From NCBI RefSeq assembly GCF_014863545.1, contig NZ_CP062260.1:310001-374000 (forward strand): a stretch of DNA of 64,000 bases, read 5' to 3'. Shown here one piece after another: positions 23,792 to 32,152 of this stretch (position 1 is the first letter of the stretch; every line of letters begins with the position of its first letter). The notes under the pieces were generated by a model. The model saw only the letters and a program-made list of their open reading frames with translations. It made no database searches and was not told the DNA's origin. Origin of the DNA: Paenibacillus sp. JNUCC32. GTDB lineage: Bacteria; Bacillota; Bacilli; Paenibacillales; Paenibacillaceae. The translations under genes and the position numbers were made by a program.

Positions 23792-25216
23792 TTACAGCAC
23801 TAGAAATTGCGTACCGAAGCCTTTGCCGGAAACATAAGCCGCTTCCAGTTCCTCCTGATCTCCTTTATCCAATAAAACTACATTTTCGGGATAGAGTTTG
23901 CCTAGTAAAGCCCATAGGACAAGTTCATTTTTGGCAGTCGGAATGAAATGGATGCCATCTACATTGGTGACCAATCCGGAGTGCGAGAGAATGTCTTCAG
24001 CAGAGTGCCAGTGGATGTATTCTCGTTTTATAAGTCCGCTCCCGGCATCGCTGCTTCTTTGTGGCCGATATAAAAAGCGCTGCCCCCTAAAAAGCTGACC
24101 GAGATCTACTGTAAACTTGCTGCCTTTCATCTCGAAACTGAACTGTAGGGTCGTTCGATCTGTACTGGTATTTGGCAGCAACCGGGCAATCGATGGTTCA
24201 TCGTAATCCTCCCCATACTCAGGAAGCAATTTATCGTCTGCGGGTGTTCCTTTTCCAGCCTCCGTACGGGGCGCGGAATAATAATCTTCATATTCATAAT
24301 CAAAGGAGACCGCAGCCAAACCTTCTGCATCTTCTACCTGTATCGTTTGTACGGGATGCCATCTCAGGAGATAGCGGGATGCCGTGCGGGCAGACTCACC
24401 CAAACCAGCCGGCAAAACGGTACCTAAACGATATTGGAAGCCGTAACCGGCCTTTTCGAGCCCTGAGCTAACTACACTTTGTGCATATTGGATGATCGAT
24501 TTATGTGTCAACTTTTTCTTGAACAGTTGCGTTAAGAATACTTCTCGGGATGGCTCCAAAAAGCGCAATCCTTTGAATTCTCTATATTCTTTGACCTCAA
24601 ACGGAACCTCTTCCCAATTGGCAAATGGCAACAAGGCATCCCGAAGTAAAACGAATTGGTGTAAGTATTCATTATAAATCTGCATAATCCTTGGTCCGCC
24701 GAATGGTCCCCAAACCTGAGCAGTAGCTTCCGGGGTCAGCGGATGACCATAACAGTGGCTTCGAAATTCCAGTTCACTAAGCGTTTCCGACCCATACTCA
24801 GCCAATGTCTTTTTCTCAGCATTGATCTCTCTGGCCCAGCTTACCAATTGTTCTCCGATACGTACCGCTTGAGATCTAATCTCTATACCGGCACGATCTT
24901 CAAGTTCCAATGATTGTAAGGGCAAAGAAGACAAGCGTCCGGAAATCGCCAAATTGGCTAATAGGCTATCTAAGAGTACTGTCGGATCGCTATTCACGGG
25001 TTCGCCCAGCTGAACCAGCATGGCCTCAAGCATTTTATCGAGTTCGATAACAATCTCTTTGGCCCGATATACGCCTGCAGGCAAATTCCAATCCATGTTC
25101 GAGTTTTCGCCCTGCCTGATGGAGTTGACTGGTTTGTTGTCAATAAGCCGCTCGATATCTATGGTTTCTCCCCAAACGATTTTCTTCTCTTTCAAAATAA
25201 GTTGATATTCCTTCAT
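23792..25216 (-). CDS. Unrecognised 474-residue soluble protein
   Basis: The protein has no signal peptide or membrane helix, is acidic, and is rich in Leu, Glu and aromatic residues. Landmarks are FRSHCYGHPLTPEATAQVWGPFGGPRIMQIYNEYLHQF (about 150-185), GYGFQYRLGTVLPAGLGESARTASRYLLRWHP (about 260-290), an acidic YEYEDYY stretch and the C-terminal WALLGKLYPENVVLLDKGD. I do not recognise a family. GAGGTG is 7 bp before the ATG. It precedes the MFS transporter gene, so a link to efflux or to synthesis of its substrate is possible but unproven. A 19-bp dyad lies about 75 bp upstream. Confidence 0.8.
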   Translation of the reverse strand: MKEYQLILKEKKIVWGETIDIERLIDNKPVNSIRQGENSNMDWNLPAGVYRAKEIVIELDKMLEAMLVQLGEPVNSDPTVLLDSLLANLAISGRLSSLPLQSLELEDRAGIEIRSQAVRIGEQLVSWAREINAEKKTLAEYGSETLSELEFRSHCYGHPLTPEATAQVWGPFGGPRIMQIYNEYLHQFVLLRDALLPFANWEEVPFEVKEYREFKGLRFLEPSREVFLTQLFKKKLTHKSIIQYAQSVVSSGLEKAGYGFQYRLGTVLPAGLGESARTASRYLLRWHPVQTIQVEDAEGLAAVSFDYEYEDYYSAPRTEAGKGTPADDKLLPEYGEDYDEPSIARLLPNTSTDRTTLQFSFEMKGSKFTVDLGQLFRGQRFLYRPQRSSDAGSGLIKREYIHWHSAEDILSHSGLVTNVDGIHFIPTAKNELVLWALLGKLYPENVVLLDKGDQEELEAAYVSGKGFGTQFLVL

Positions 25217-25288
25217 TTCTTAGCACCTCACCTATGTTTTTTAACGACCGTGTGTCGCTCAATCAATTATGGATCGATCGTTCTGTAT

Positions 25289-25307
25289 GTAAGGTTATCA
25301 CCCTTAC
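25289..25307. promoter_or_regulatory. 19-bp dyad GTAAGG-N7-CCTTAC
   Basis: A perfect 6-7-6 inverted repeat lies about 75 bp upstream of the 474-residue gene. It resembles MerR- or HxlR-type sites, but no clear -35/-10 pair flanks it. Confidence 0.4.
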
Positions 25308-25580
25308 TAATTGGTGAAAAGTACGCACTTTTTTGTGTGAACGGAACATTTTTGTGGGGTAGGATACATTTTGATACTTAGAAATGGATTAGATACAAAG
25401 ACCGTAATAAATCAAATCAAGGAACCATCATTGAACTAACGGGAGAGGATGGGTCATATAGCCTTTTGAAGGCAGCCGGCGAACGCGATCATGACCCTAT
25501 TGCTCATTCTGCAGCGGTTTAACCCCATACTGTGTACGCCTATCGTAAAATTCGGCCTACATTTCCATCGCTGGCAGCGA

Positions 25581-25612
25581 TGAGGTCAGGGGTTCGATCC
25601 CCTAAGGCTTCA
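25581..25612 (+). other. 3' fragment of a tRNA gene
   Basis: The T-arm and loop AGGGGTTCGATCCCCT is preceded by a variable-region-like GAGGTC and followed by AAGGCTTCA, as at a tRNA 3' end. No matching 5' acceptor strand, D-arm or anticodon arm is present upstream. This is a truncated tRNA, the typical footprint of site-specific integration or deletion. Confidence 0.65.
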
Positions 25613-25698
25613 TACGAAGAAAAACCCTAGAGAAAGCAAGGCTTTTAGTTTTTTATCGGAAATTTGGACCGGGCAGGATTTACCCGGCAATGTAAAGC

Positions 25699-25746
25699 AA
25701 AAGCGTCCCACAAGTCTTTTTTCAAGGCTTGCTGGACGCTTTTTTT
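25699..25746 (+). terminator. Orphan intrinsic terminator
   Basis: A stem AAAGCGTCC / GGACGCTTT with inner pairing is followed by seven T residues. No + strand gene ends nearby, so it may belong to a lost gene or to the former tRNA transcript. The rest of 25308-25850 contains only short frames and no recognised gene. Confidence 0.6.
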
Positions 25747-25850
25747 AACCTGTGCCAGAATAAATCACTGATATGTAATGTGGGGTTCAGGAGATCGGAT
25801 TTACGATTTAACATAGAATTTACGAGACTTTTACATATATATCATTGAAT

Positions 25851-25863
25851 ATGTCAGTGACAT
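25851..25863. promoter_or_regulatory. Dyad ATGTCA-G-TGACAT before the GntR gene
   Basis: A perfect 13-bp palindrome lies 65 bp upstream of the GntR start. It is a candidate autoregulatory site. Confidence 0.4.
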
Positions 25864-25927
25864 AAATTAACTTCAAATTAGATCCCTTGCGGATACGAGT
25901 CGACTCAACGATTAGAGGGATAATTTG

Positions 25928-27079
25928 ATGAAAGATGCACGTTTGATGAAACAGAATCAATTATATCACCGGGTGGCTGATCAGGTAATCGAGATTATTC
26001 AGAGTCGTCGGCTGCGGCCGCATGATCCTGTTCCATCCGAAGGAGAGCTTGCCAAGTTATTTGGCGTGAGTCGAATGACGAGCAAGCTGGCGCTTCAAAA
26101 GCTGGCAGAGCAGGGACTGGTGTACCGCCTCCCCCGCAGAGGGACCTTCCTTGCCCAGCCGCAAGATGGATTGATGGTCCATGGAGGAACTTCACCCCAG
26201 GTCACCGAGGCGGCACCGAACGTGGAGAGGCCGTTCGGACAGATCGCGCTCATTATGCCTCATCTATCCGATTACACTTCCAGAATCATCGCCGCCGCCG
26301 AGGCTGAAGTGCGAAAGCACGGGTGCGACCTCATTTTAAAAATGACGAAGGACCGCGACGATGAGGATCTTTGTCTGGAAAGGCTGGCCGAAGGAGGGAT
26401 CACCGGCATCATTCTGTTTCCTCAGGGGCGGAAGACCTGCAGCGATCAGGTGCTGCGACTAAAGCTTTGCAAACTGCCGCTGGTGATCATCGATCGTATT
26501 TTCCATGAAGTGGAGATCGATTGCGTGTATCACGACCACTATATGGGCTCTTATCAAATGACCAAGTATTTGATCGAGAAGGGGCACCGGGAGGTCGGAT
26601 ACACTTCGAACCCGATCGACAATATCACCAGCCGGAAGGAGCGGTATCAAGGCTATATCCAAGCGCTGCTCGATCATAAAATTCCGGTGAAGATCCAGAA
26701 CATTCATTTTCGAAGCGTCACTTGCGATACCAGCCGCATTAATCAGCTCGATCCGGAACAGGAGCGGTTTATTCAGGACAACCCCCGGATGACGGCCATC
26801 ATGTGCGGGGACGACCACGTCGCCATCTCGACAATTCACACCGCATTGCAAATGGGGATTCCGGTTCCTGAAAAGCTGTCCATCGTCGGGTTCTCCGATA
26901 TCCAGTTAGCGGCATATATTCCGACACCGCTTACGACGGTTCGACAAGACACCGAGAAGCTTGCGCGATCGGCCGTTGATTTGCTGATGAAGCGCGTTGG
27001 CAACTCCAACGAGAATCCCATCACCATTAAAATTCAAACATCGATAGTAGAACGGCAATCCGTTCAGTCCTGTACGTAA
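25928..27079 (+). CDS. GntR-LacI hybrid transcriptional regulator
   Basis: A 383-residue regulator. Residues about 8-75 are a GntR winged helix (LYHRVADQVIEIIQSRRLRPHDPVPSEGELAKLFGVSRMTSKLALQKLAEQGLVYRLPRRGTFLAQ). The rest is a periplasmic-binding-like sensor (FGQIALIMPHLSDYTSRII, IVGFSDIQLAAYIPTPLTTVRQD). Such AraR-like proteins usually sense sugars, but the downstream importer is not of a sugar type. GAGGG lies 8 bp before the ATG at 25928. It probably controls the following four genes. Confidence 0.87.
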   Translation: MKDARLMKQNQLYHRVADQVIEIIQSRRLRPHDPVPSEGELAKLFGVSRMTSKLALQKLAEQGLVYRLPRRGTFLAQPQDGLMVHGGTSPQVTEAAPNVERPFGQIALIMPHLSDYTSRIIAAAEAEVRKHGCDLILKMTKDRDDEDLCLERLAEGGITGIILFPQGRKTCSDQVLRLKLCKLPLVIIDRIFHEVEIDCVYHDHYMGSYQMTKYLIEKGHREVGYTSNPIDNITSRKERYQGYIQALLDHKIPVKIQNIHFRSVTCDTSRINQLDPEQERFIQDNPRMTAIMCGDDHVAISTIHTALQMGIPVPEKLSIVGFSDIQLAAYIPTPLTTVRQDTEKLARSAVDLLMKRVGNSNENPITIKIQTSIVERQSVQSCT

Positions 27080-27112
27080 AATGGATCACTATCGTTTGCA
27101 TGGCAAGGAGAC

Positions 27113-27937
27113 ATGACTTTGAAAATTCACTTTCTAGGAACCGCAGCCGCAGAGGGCTTCCCCAATGCATTTTGCCGCTGCGAGCATTGCAACAAAGCGC
27201 GGGAGCTTGGGGGAAAAAATATCCGCACACGAACTTCCGCCATCCTGGACGATGTCATCAAGTTTGACTATTCCCCGGATTCCTATATGCAGGCGCTGCG
27301 GGACAATATCGATCTGGGAGCAATCGAGCACCTGTTGGTCACGCATTCGCATATGGACCATTTCAATGCCGCTGATCTGGAATGCCGCAGGGAAGGGATT
27401 GCACACGGCCTCCAGCATCCGATGCACATTTATGGGAATGGTACCGTGATGCACCACACGCGTGCCGCCATCGGCCGCTTTGAAGGACAAAGGTATCAAT
27501 TTCATCTGTTGCGCCCGTATGAGACCTTCGCTATGGGCGATGCAAAGGTAACGCCATTGTTGGCCGATCATGACCGGATGGAAACCTGTCTATTATACGT
27601 GATTGAAAAGGAAGGAAAAAAACTGCTGTACGGGCATGATTCGGGCTGGTTCCCGGATGCGACATGGGCATGGTTAAAGGGCAAAAGCCTGGATTGCGCC
27701 ATCCTCGACTGCACGCATGGATATACGGGGAACTCCCGCGACCGCAATCATATGTGCGTGGAAACGGTGCTGGAAGCCCAGCGCGAGTTCCAAAAAGAAA
27801 ATATCCTGAAGCCTGAAGGCCAAATCGTCGTCACACATTTTAGCCATAATTCCAAGCTGCTACATGAGGATTTTGTCCGCATCTTCAGCCCCGTCGGTAT
27901 TTTGCCGGCATATGACGGGTTGATCATCAACATTTAA
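27113..27937 (+). CDS. MBL-fold phosphodiesterase, PhnP-like
   Basis: A 274-residue metallo-hydrolase: KIHFLGTAAAEGFPNAFCRCEHCNKARELGGKNIRTRTS, then the metal motif THSHMDHFNAADLECR (about 78-90), YGHDSGWF, DCTHGYTG and VTHFSHNSKLLH. The N-terminal CRCEHC and GKNIRTRTS segments are typical of PhnP/cyclic-phosphate diesterases and related proteins. AAGGAG is 2 bp before the ATG at 27113 and 8 bp before the in-frame TTG at 27119, so either may be used. It stands between the GntR and ABC genes and supports a phosphorus-compound role, by inference. Confidence 0.83.
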   Translation: MTLKIHFLGTAAAEGFPNAFCRCEHCNKARELGGKNIRTRTSAILDDVIKFDYSPDSYMQALRDNIDLGAIEHLLVTHSHMDHFNAADLECRREGIAHGLQHPMHIYGNGTVMHHTRAAIGRFEGQRYQFHLLRPYETFAMGDAKVTPLLADHDRMETCLLYVIEKEGKKLLYGHDSGWFPDATWAWLKGKSLDCAILDCTHGYTGNSRDRNHMCVETVLEAQREFQKENILKPEGQIVVTHFSHNSKLLHEDFVRIFSPVGILPAYDGLIINI

Positions 27938-27978
27938 ACCAAACAAAATGACACGATCAAAGGAGAGTTAAGGAAATC

Positions 27979-29082
27979 ATGAGAAAACTTTCAATGGCGC
28001 TACTTCTCATTATGTGTGTGATTGTTTCAGCTTGCGGAGGCGGCAACAATGCCGGCAATGCTAACACGGGCACTTCGGAGGGGACACCGGCTCCGTCGGA
28101 ATCGTCATCAAATGAACCAGCCCAGAATGAAAAGCTGATCGTGTACACCAATGCGAACTCGGATGGCCGCGGCGAATGGCTGGTGGAGAAAGCGAAAGGT
28201 GCCGGCTTTGACATCGAAATTGTCGGAGCGGGGGGCGCCGATCTGACGAACCGGTTGATTGCCGAGAAGAACAACCCGATCGCGGACGTTGTATACGGCT
28301 TGAACAATATGCTCTATGAGAATTTGAAAAAAGAAGACGCTCTGGCTAAGTTTGTACCAAGCTGGGCCGGAGATGTTGAGCAGGGCTTGAACGATCCGGA
28401 AGGCTACTATCATGGCCTTGTGAAGCAAGCGATTCTGCTTGGTTATAACCCGAACGAATTCACGGCCGATACCGCGCCAAAGGACTGGACGGACCTTTAT
28501 AAGAACGATGCGTATAAAGGTAAGTACGAAGCTCCTACGCTCCTAGGACAAAATACGCCTCGCCTTGTTGTAGCCGGCATTCTGACCCGTTTCCAGGATC
28601 CGAACGGCGATCTCGGCGTATCCGAGGAAGGCTGGAATGAAATTCAGCAATTGTATGACAACGGTGTCAGCGCAGTCGAGGGCGAAGACTTCTATGCCAA
28701 TTTGGCCAGCGGTAAAACGCCGCTGGGAGCGCTCGTCTCCGGAACCCTGCAGCAGAAGGAAGAGCAATATAACGTGAAAGCAGGCATTGTCAGTCCGGAA
28801 ATCGGCGTACCGATGGTCGTGGAGCATGCGGCGATCGTGAACGGAACGAAGAAGCAGGCAACGGCGGAGCGGTTCGTGGAATGGCTCGGATCCAGCGAAG
28901 TCCAAGGGGAATTTGCGGCTGAGTTCAATGCCATGCCGGCAAATACGAAGGCGGTTGAGCAAGCCAATGAGTCCGTCAAGGAGCTGTTTACTTCGTTAAA
29001 ACCACAAGATTTCGATTGGGCCTTTATTGCCGAAAACATGGATCTGTGGGCGGAGAAAATCGAGTTGGAGATTATGCAATAA
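27979..29082 (+). CDS. ABC transporter substrate-binding lipoprotein (Fe3+/2-AEP type)
   Basis: A 367-residue lipoprotein with a signal peptide ending in the lipobox VSACGGG (Cys about 20) and a Ser/Thr/Pro linker. The mature part (LIVYTNANSDGRGEWLVEKAKGAGFDIEIVGAGGADLTNRLIAEKNNPIADVVYGL) matches type II extracellular binding proteins that take iron, thiamine or 2-aminoethylphosphonate. AGGAGAG precedes the ATG. It opens an SBP-ATPase-permease set. Iron and phosphonate cannot be separated from sequence alone; the PhnP-like neighbour favours phosphonate. Confidence 0.88.
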   Translation: MRKLSMALLLIMCVIVSACGGGNNAGNANTGTSEGTPAPSESSSNEPAQNEKLIVYTNANSDGRGEWLVEKAKGAGFDIEIVGAGGADLTNRLIAEKNNPIADVVYGLNNMLYENLKKEDALAKFVPSWAGDVEQGLNDPEGYYHGLVKQAILLGYNPNEFTADTAPKDWTDLYKNDAYKGKYEAPTLLGQNTPRLVVAGILTRFQDPNGDLGVSEEGWNEIQQLYDNGVSAVEGEDFYANLASGKTPLGALVSGTLQQKEEQYNVKAGIVSPEIGVPMVVEHAAIVNGTKKQATAERFVEWLGSSEVQGEFAAEFNAMPANTKAVEQANESVKELFTSLKPQDFDWAFIAENMDLWAEKIELEIMQ

Positions 29083-29102
29083 ATAACGGAATGGAGTCAA
29101 GC

Positions 29103-29135
29103 CGGCTGCATATTGGGAACGCCAATATGCAGCCG
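29103..29135 (+). promoter_or_regulatory. Intercistronic hairpin after the binding-protein gene
   Basis: A perfect 14-bp stem (CGGCTGCATATTGG / CCAATATGCAGCCG) with a 5-base loop and no T-run lies between the SBP and ATPase genes. Such hairpins often stabilise the SBP message and lower downstream expression. Confidence 0.6.
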
Positions 29136-29169
29136 TTCATTCAAGTACAACAAAAAGGAAGAGAATAAT

Positions 29170-30198
29170 ATGATTACATTCCAGAACGTTGACATTAAAT
29201 TCGGAGAATTTCATGCGGTCAAAAACCTTAATTTGCATATTCGGGAAGGGGAATTCTTCACGTTCCTCGGTCCCTCGGGTTGTGGGAAGACGACGACCCT
29301 CCGCAGTCTGGTCGGGTTTATTATGCCTACGAGCGGACAGATCCTGCTGAAAGACGCCGACATTACCCGTTTGCCGATCGAAAAAAGAGAGATCGGAATG
29401 GTATTTCAAAGCTATGCGCTGTTTCCAACGATGAATGTGTATGAGAATATTGCTTTCGGCTTGCGAGTCAAGAAGTTTTCCAAGGCGGAAGTGGACCAGA
29501 AGGTAAAGGACATTGCCCGAAAGGTTGATTTGAAAGATGATCAGCTGTTCAAGAAGGTATCGGAACTATCCGGAGGCCAGCAGCAGCGCGTCGCGATTGC
29601 CAGGGCGCTGGTTTTGAAGCCGAGCATCTTGGTACTGGACGAACCTTTATCCAACTTGGACGCCAAGCTGCGGGTGCAGCTGCGCAATGAGCTGAAACAA
29701 CTGCAGAAGAAATTCGGGATCACCACGATTTATGTCACGCACGACCAGGAAGAAGCGTTAACGCTGTCCGACCGGATTGGAGTATTCAATCATGGGGTCC
29801 TGGAGCAAGTGGGAACGCCCTTGGAAGTTTACAATCAATCGCAAACGGAGTTTGTGTGCAATTTCATAGGAGATATTAATCGGATCGATCCGCGGATGGT
29901 GGAGAACAGCCGGTTGAACGATGTTGTTCAGCCAGGGAATATCGCCTATATCCGCAATGAGAAGGTAAGCCTGCTGCCCCTGCAGGGAATCGATACGGTC
30001 GAACTGAAAGGCAAGATCGCGGACCGGGAATTTTACGGTTTATACAGCAAGTACGTATTGGAGATTGCCGGCGGCGGACGGCTAAAGACCATCGAAATCG
30101 AAAGCCGGCTCGTCCATCATGAGGTCGGAGACGATGTGGACATCTACCTCCCGGTCCGCGATATTTTGCAATACCCGATGAAGGAGGGGGAAGCATGA
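29170..30198 (+). CDS. ABC transporter ATP-binding protein (Fe3+/2-AEP/spermidine type)
   Basis: A 342-residue ATPase. Walker A is LGPSGCGKTTT (about 36-46), the Q-loop is FQSYALFP, the signature is ELSGGQQQRVAIARAL, Walker B is ILVLDEPLSNLDAK and the switch His is in YVTHDQEEALT. A C-terminal TOBE-like extension follows (about 240-340). It powers import through the downstream double permease. AAAGGAAG precedes the ATG at 29170. Its stop overlaps the permease start by 4 bases. Confidence 0.92.
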   Translation: MITFQNVDIKFGEFHAVKNLNLHIREGEFFTFLGPSGCGKTTTLRSLVGFIMPTSGQILLKDADITRLPIEKREIGMVFQSYALFPTMNVYENIAFGLRVKKFSKAEVDQKVKDIARKVDLKDDQLFKKVSELSGGQQQRVAIARALVLKPSILVLDEPLSNLDAKLRVQLRNELKQLQKKFGITTIYVTHDQEEALTLSDRIGVFNHGVLEQVGTPLEVYNQSQTEFVCNFIGDINRIDPRMVENSRLNDVVQPGNIAYIRNEKVSLLPLQGIDTVELKGKIADREFYGLYSKYVLEIAGGGRLKTIEIESRLVHHEVGDDVDIYLPVRDILQYPMKEGEA

Positions 30199-31904
30199 AT
30201 GCCCGGAACCTGAGCGCCCGGCTGGCTTCCGTAAATCCTCTTTCGATCCTTTTATACGGGTTGATTGCCTGGTTTGTCATTGCCTTTCTGATTTATCCGA
30301 ACTTGAATATTTACGGCGAAATTTTCTTTAAGGACGGCAAATTTACGCTCCAAGCGGCAGAGAAGCTGTTTTCTTCCGAGCGCGCGATGAGAAGTTTATA
30401 TAACAGCTTCATTCTCGCCTTTTCCCTTGTCATTACGGTAAATGTGGTGGGTATAACGCTGGTTTTGATTTCGGAATATTTCCATATCAAAGGCGCGAAA
30501 TTTTTGCGGTTGGGTTATTTTACGACCTTGATTTACAGCGGAGTCGTGCTGGTGTCCGGCTATAAATTCGTTTATGGCGAAGAAGGATTTATGACCAAGC
30601 TCCTGGTTCAATGGTTCCCTTCTTTTAATACGACATGGTTTCATGGCTACTGGGCGGTTCTATTCGTCATGACGTTCGCCTGCACGTCCAACCACTTCCT
30701 GTTCCTGAGCAATGCGATTCGCAAAATCGACTTCCAAACGGTGGAAGCCGCGAGAAATATGGGGGCGTCTACTTGGTATATCCTAAGGCGGGTCGTACTT
30801 CCGGTCCTGAAGCCTACGATCTATGCGTTGACGATCCTGACTTTTCTTACCGGCCTGGCTGCGACGTCCGCGCCGCTTATTCTCGGGGGGAAGGAATTCC
30901 AGACGATTACGCCGATGATTCTGACGTTCTCGAAAAGCATGACGTCAAGAGATTTGGCTGCGCTGCTGGCGCTTATTCTCGGAGTAGCCACACTGGTGTT
31001 GTTGACCGTGATGATCCGGTTCGAACGTAAAGGCAACTTCATGTCGGTCTCCAAAGTCAAATCGGAGCTGGTCAAACAAAAAATCCGCAGCAAATCCGGT
31101 AACATAGCCGCTCATATTCTGGCTTACGGCCTGTTTGTCCTCTACATCGTTCCGGTTGTGCTGATCATCATCTTTTCGTTCACCGATGCGGCCAGTATCT
31201 CTACCGCCACGTTGAATTTGAACAGCTTCACGTTGGATAATTACATTCAAGTGTTTTCATCCATGTCGGCATTCAAGCCTTATCTTGTGAGTATTCTATA
31301 CGCCGCGGCAGCCTCGGTCATTGTCGTCGCATTGGCGCTGGCCGCGTCAAGGATATTGCATAAATATAAGAATAAGTGGGCGCTTGCCCTGGAATACGCA
31401 TTGCTGATTCCGTGGATTCTGCCGTCGACGCTGATTGCGATCGGACTGATCGTAACCTTTAACACGTCGAAGCTGATGATCGGGAATACGGTATTGGTTG
31501 GCACGATCTGGATGCTTCTAATTGCTTATGTCATCATCCATATTCCTTTCACCCTGCGAATGGTCAAGGCCTCCTTCTTCAGCTTGGACAGCAATCTGGA
31601 AGATGCTGCAAGGAATTTGGGTGCCAAGCCGTTCTATACGTTCAGAAAAGTATTGCTGCCGATCATTCTACCGTCGACGCTAGCTGTTCTTGCCTTGAAT
31701 TTCAACGGGATTTTGGCCGATTATGACGTTACCGTGTTCCTCTATCATCCTTTGTACCAGCCGTTAGGAATCGTCATCAAGAACAGCACGGATGCGCAGG
31801 CCCTCGCGGATACCAAAGCGTTGACCTTGGTTTATTCGGTGATATTGATGATCATGTCCTCCGTTACGTTATATTTCGTTTACGGAAGAAACAGCAGATC
31901 CTGA
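30195..31904 (+). CDS. ABC transporter permease, two fused membrane domains (FbpB-like)
   Basis: A 569-residue permease with about twelve membrane helices. Two binding-protein-dependent transport domains are each marked by an EAA loop: VEAARNMGASTWYILRRVVLPVLKPT (about 190) and LEDAARNLGAKPFYTFRKVLLPIILPS (about 470). This fused layout is usual in iron(III) and 2-aminoethylphosphonate importers. The ATG overlaps the ATPase stop as ATGA, giving translational coupling. A terminator follows at 31961. Confidence 0.9.
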   Translation: MNARNLSARLASVNPLSILLYGLIAWFVIAFLIYPNLNIYGEIFFKDGKFTLQAAEKLFSSERAMRSLYNSFILAFSLVITVNVVGITLVLISEYFHIKGAKFLRLGYFTTLIYSGVVLVSGYKFVYGEEGFMTKLLVQWFPSFNTTWFHGYWAVLFVMTFACTSNHFLFLSNAIRKIDFQTVEAARNMGASTWYILRRVVLPVLKPTIYALTILTFLTGLAATSAPLILGGKEFQTITPMILTFSKSMTSRDLAALLALILGVATLVLLTVMIRFERKGNFMSVSKVKSELVKQKIRSKSGNIAAHILAYGLFVLYIVPVVLIIIFSFTDAASISTATLNLNSFTLDNYIQVFSSMSAFKPYLVSILYAAAASVIVVALALAASRILHKYKNKWALALEYALLIPWILPSTLIAIGLIVTFNTSKLMIGNTVLVGTIWMLLIAYVIIHIPFTLRMVKASFFSLDSNLEDAARNLGAKPFYTFRKVLLPIILPSTLAVLALNFNGILADYDVTVFLYHPLYQPLGIVIKNSTDAQALADTKALTLVYSVILMIMSSVTLYFVYGRNSRS

Positions 31905-31960
31905 AGGTTTTCATTCCCTGAACACCGGCTTAGGTGAAAAATTCAAATACAAAGAAAAAC

Positions 31961-32001
31961 TTAAGGCGGATCGGGATGACTTTTGTCCCATCCGCCTTTT
32001 T
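31961..32001 (+). terminator. Terminator of the ABC operon
   Basis: A stem AAGGCGGAT / ATCCGCCTT with inner GGGA/TCCC pairing, followed by a run of five T residues. Confidence 0.7.
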
Positions 32002-32041
32002 GATTTGACTCCAAGCGATGCCTAATTGCTTATTCCTGGCC

Positions 32042-32080
32042 AAGTTCGAAGTATACCCGTATCGTAACGGGTTATGAACC
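32042..32080. repeat. Hairpin upstream of the germination operon
   Basis: A perfect ACCCGT-N6-ACGGGT stem with outer GTTC/GAAC pairing lies about 75 bp before the gerA-type start. Its role is unknown; it may be a 5' leader structure. Confidence 0.35.
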
Positions 32081-32152
32081 TGGAGGGAATGCATAACTGC
32101 GTCCAAAATCAACATAATAAGGAAAAACATCCAGTGAGGAAGGGAGCCTGAC

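Noticed and set aside
25308..25570. Possible remnant of an integrase or other gene near the tRNA fragment
   Set aside because: Only a 45-codon frame with no recognisable motif was found, so no gene is claimed.
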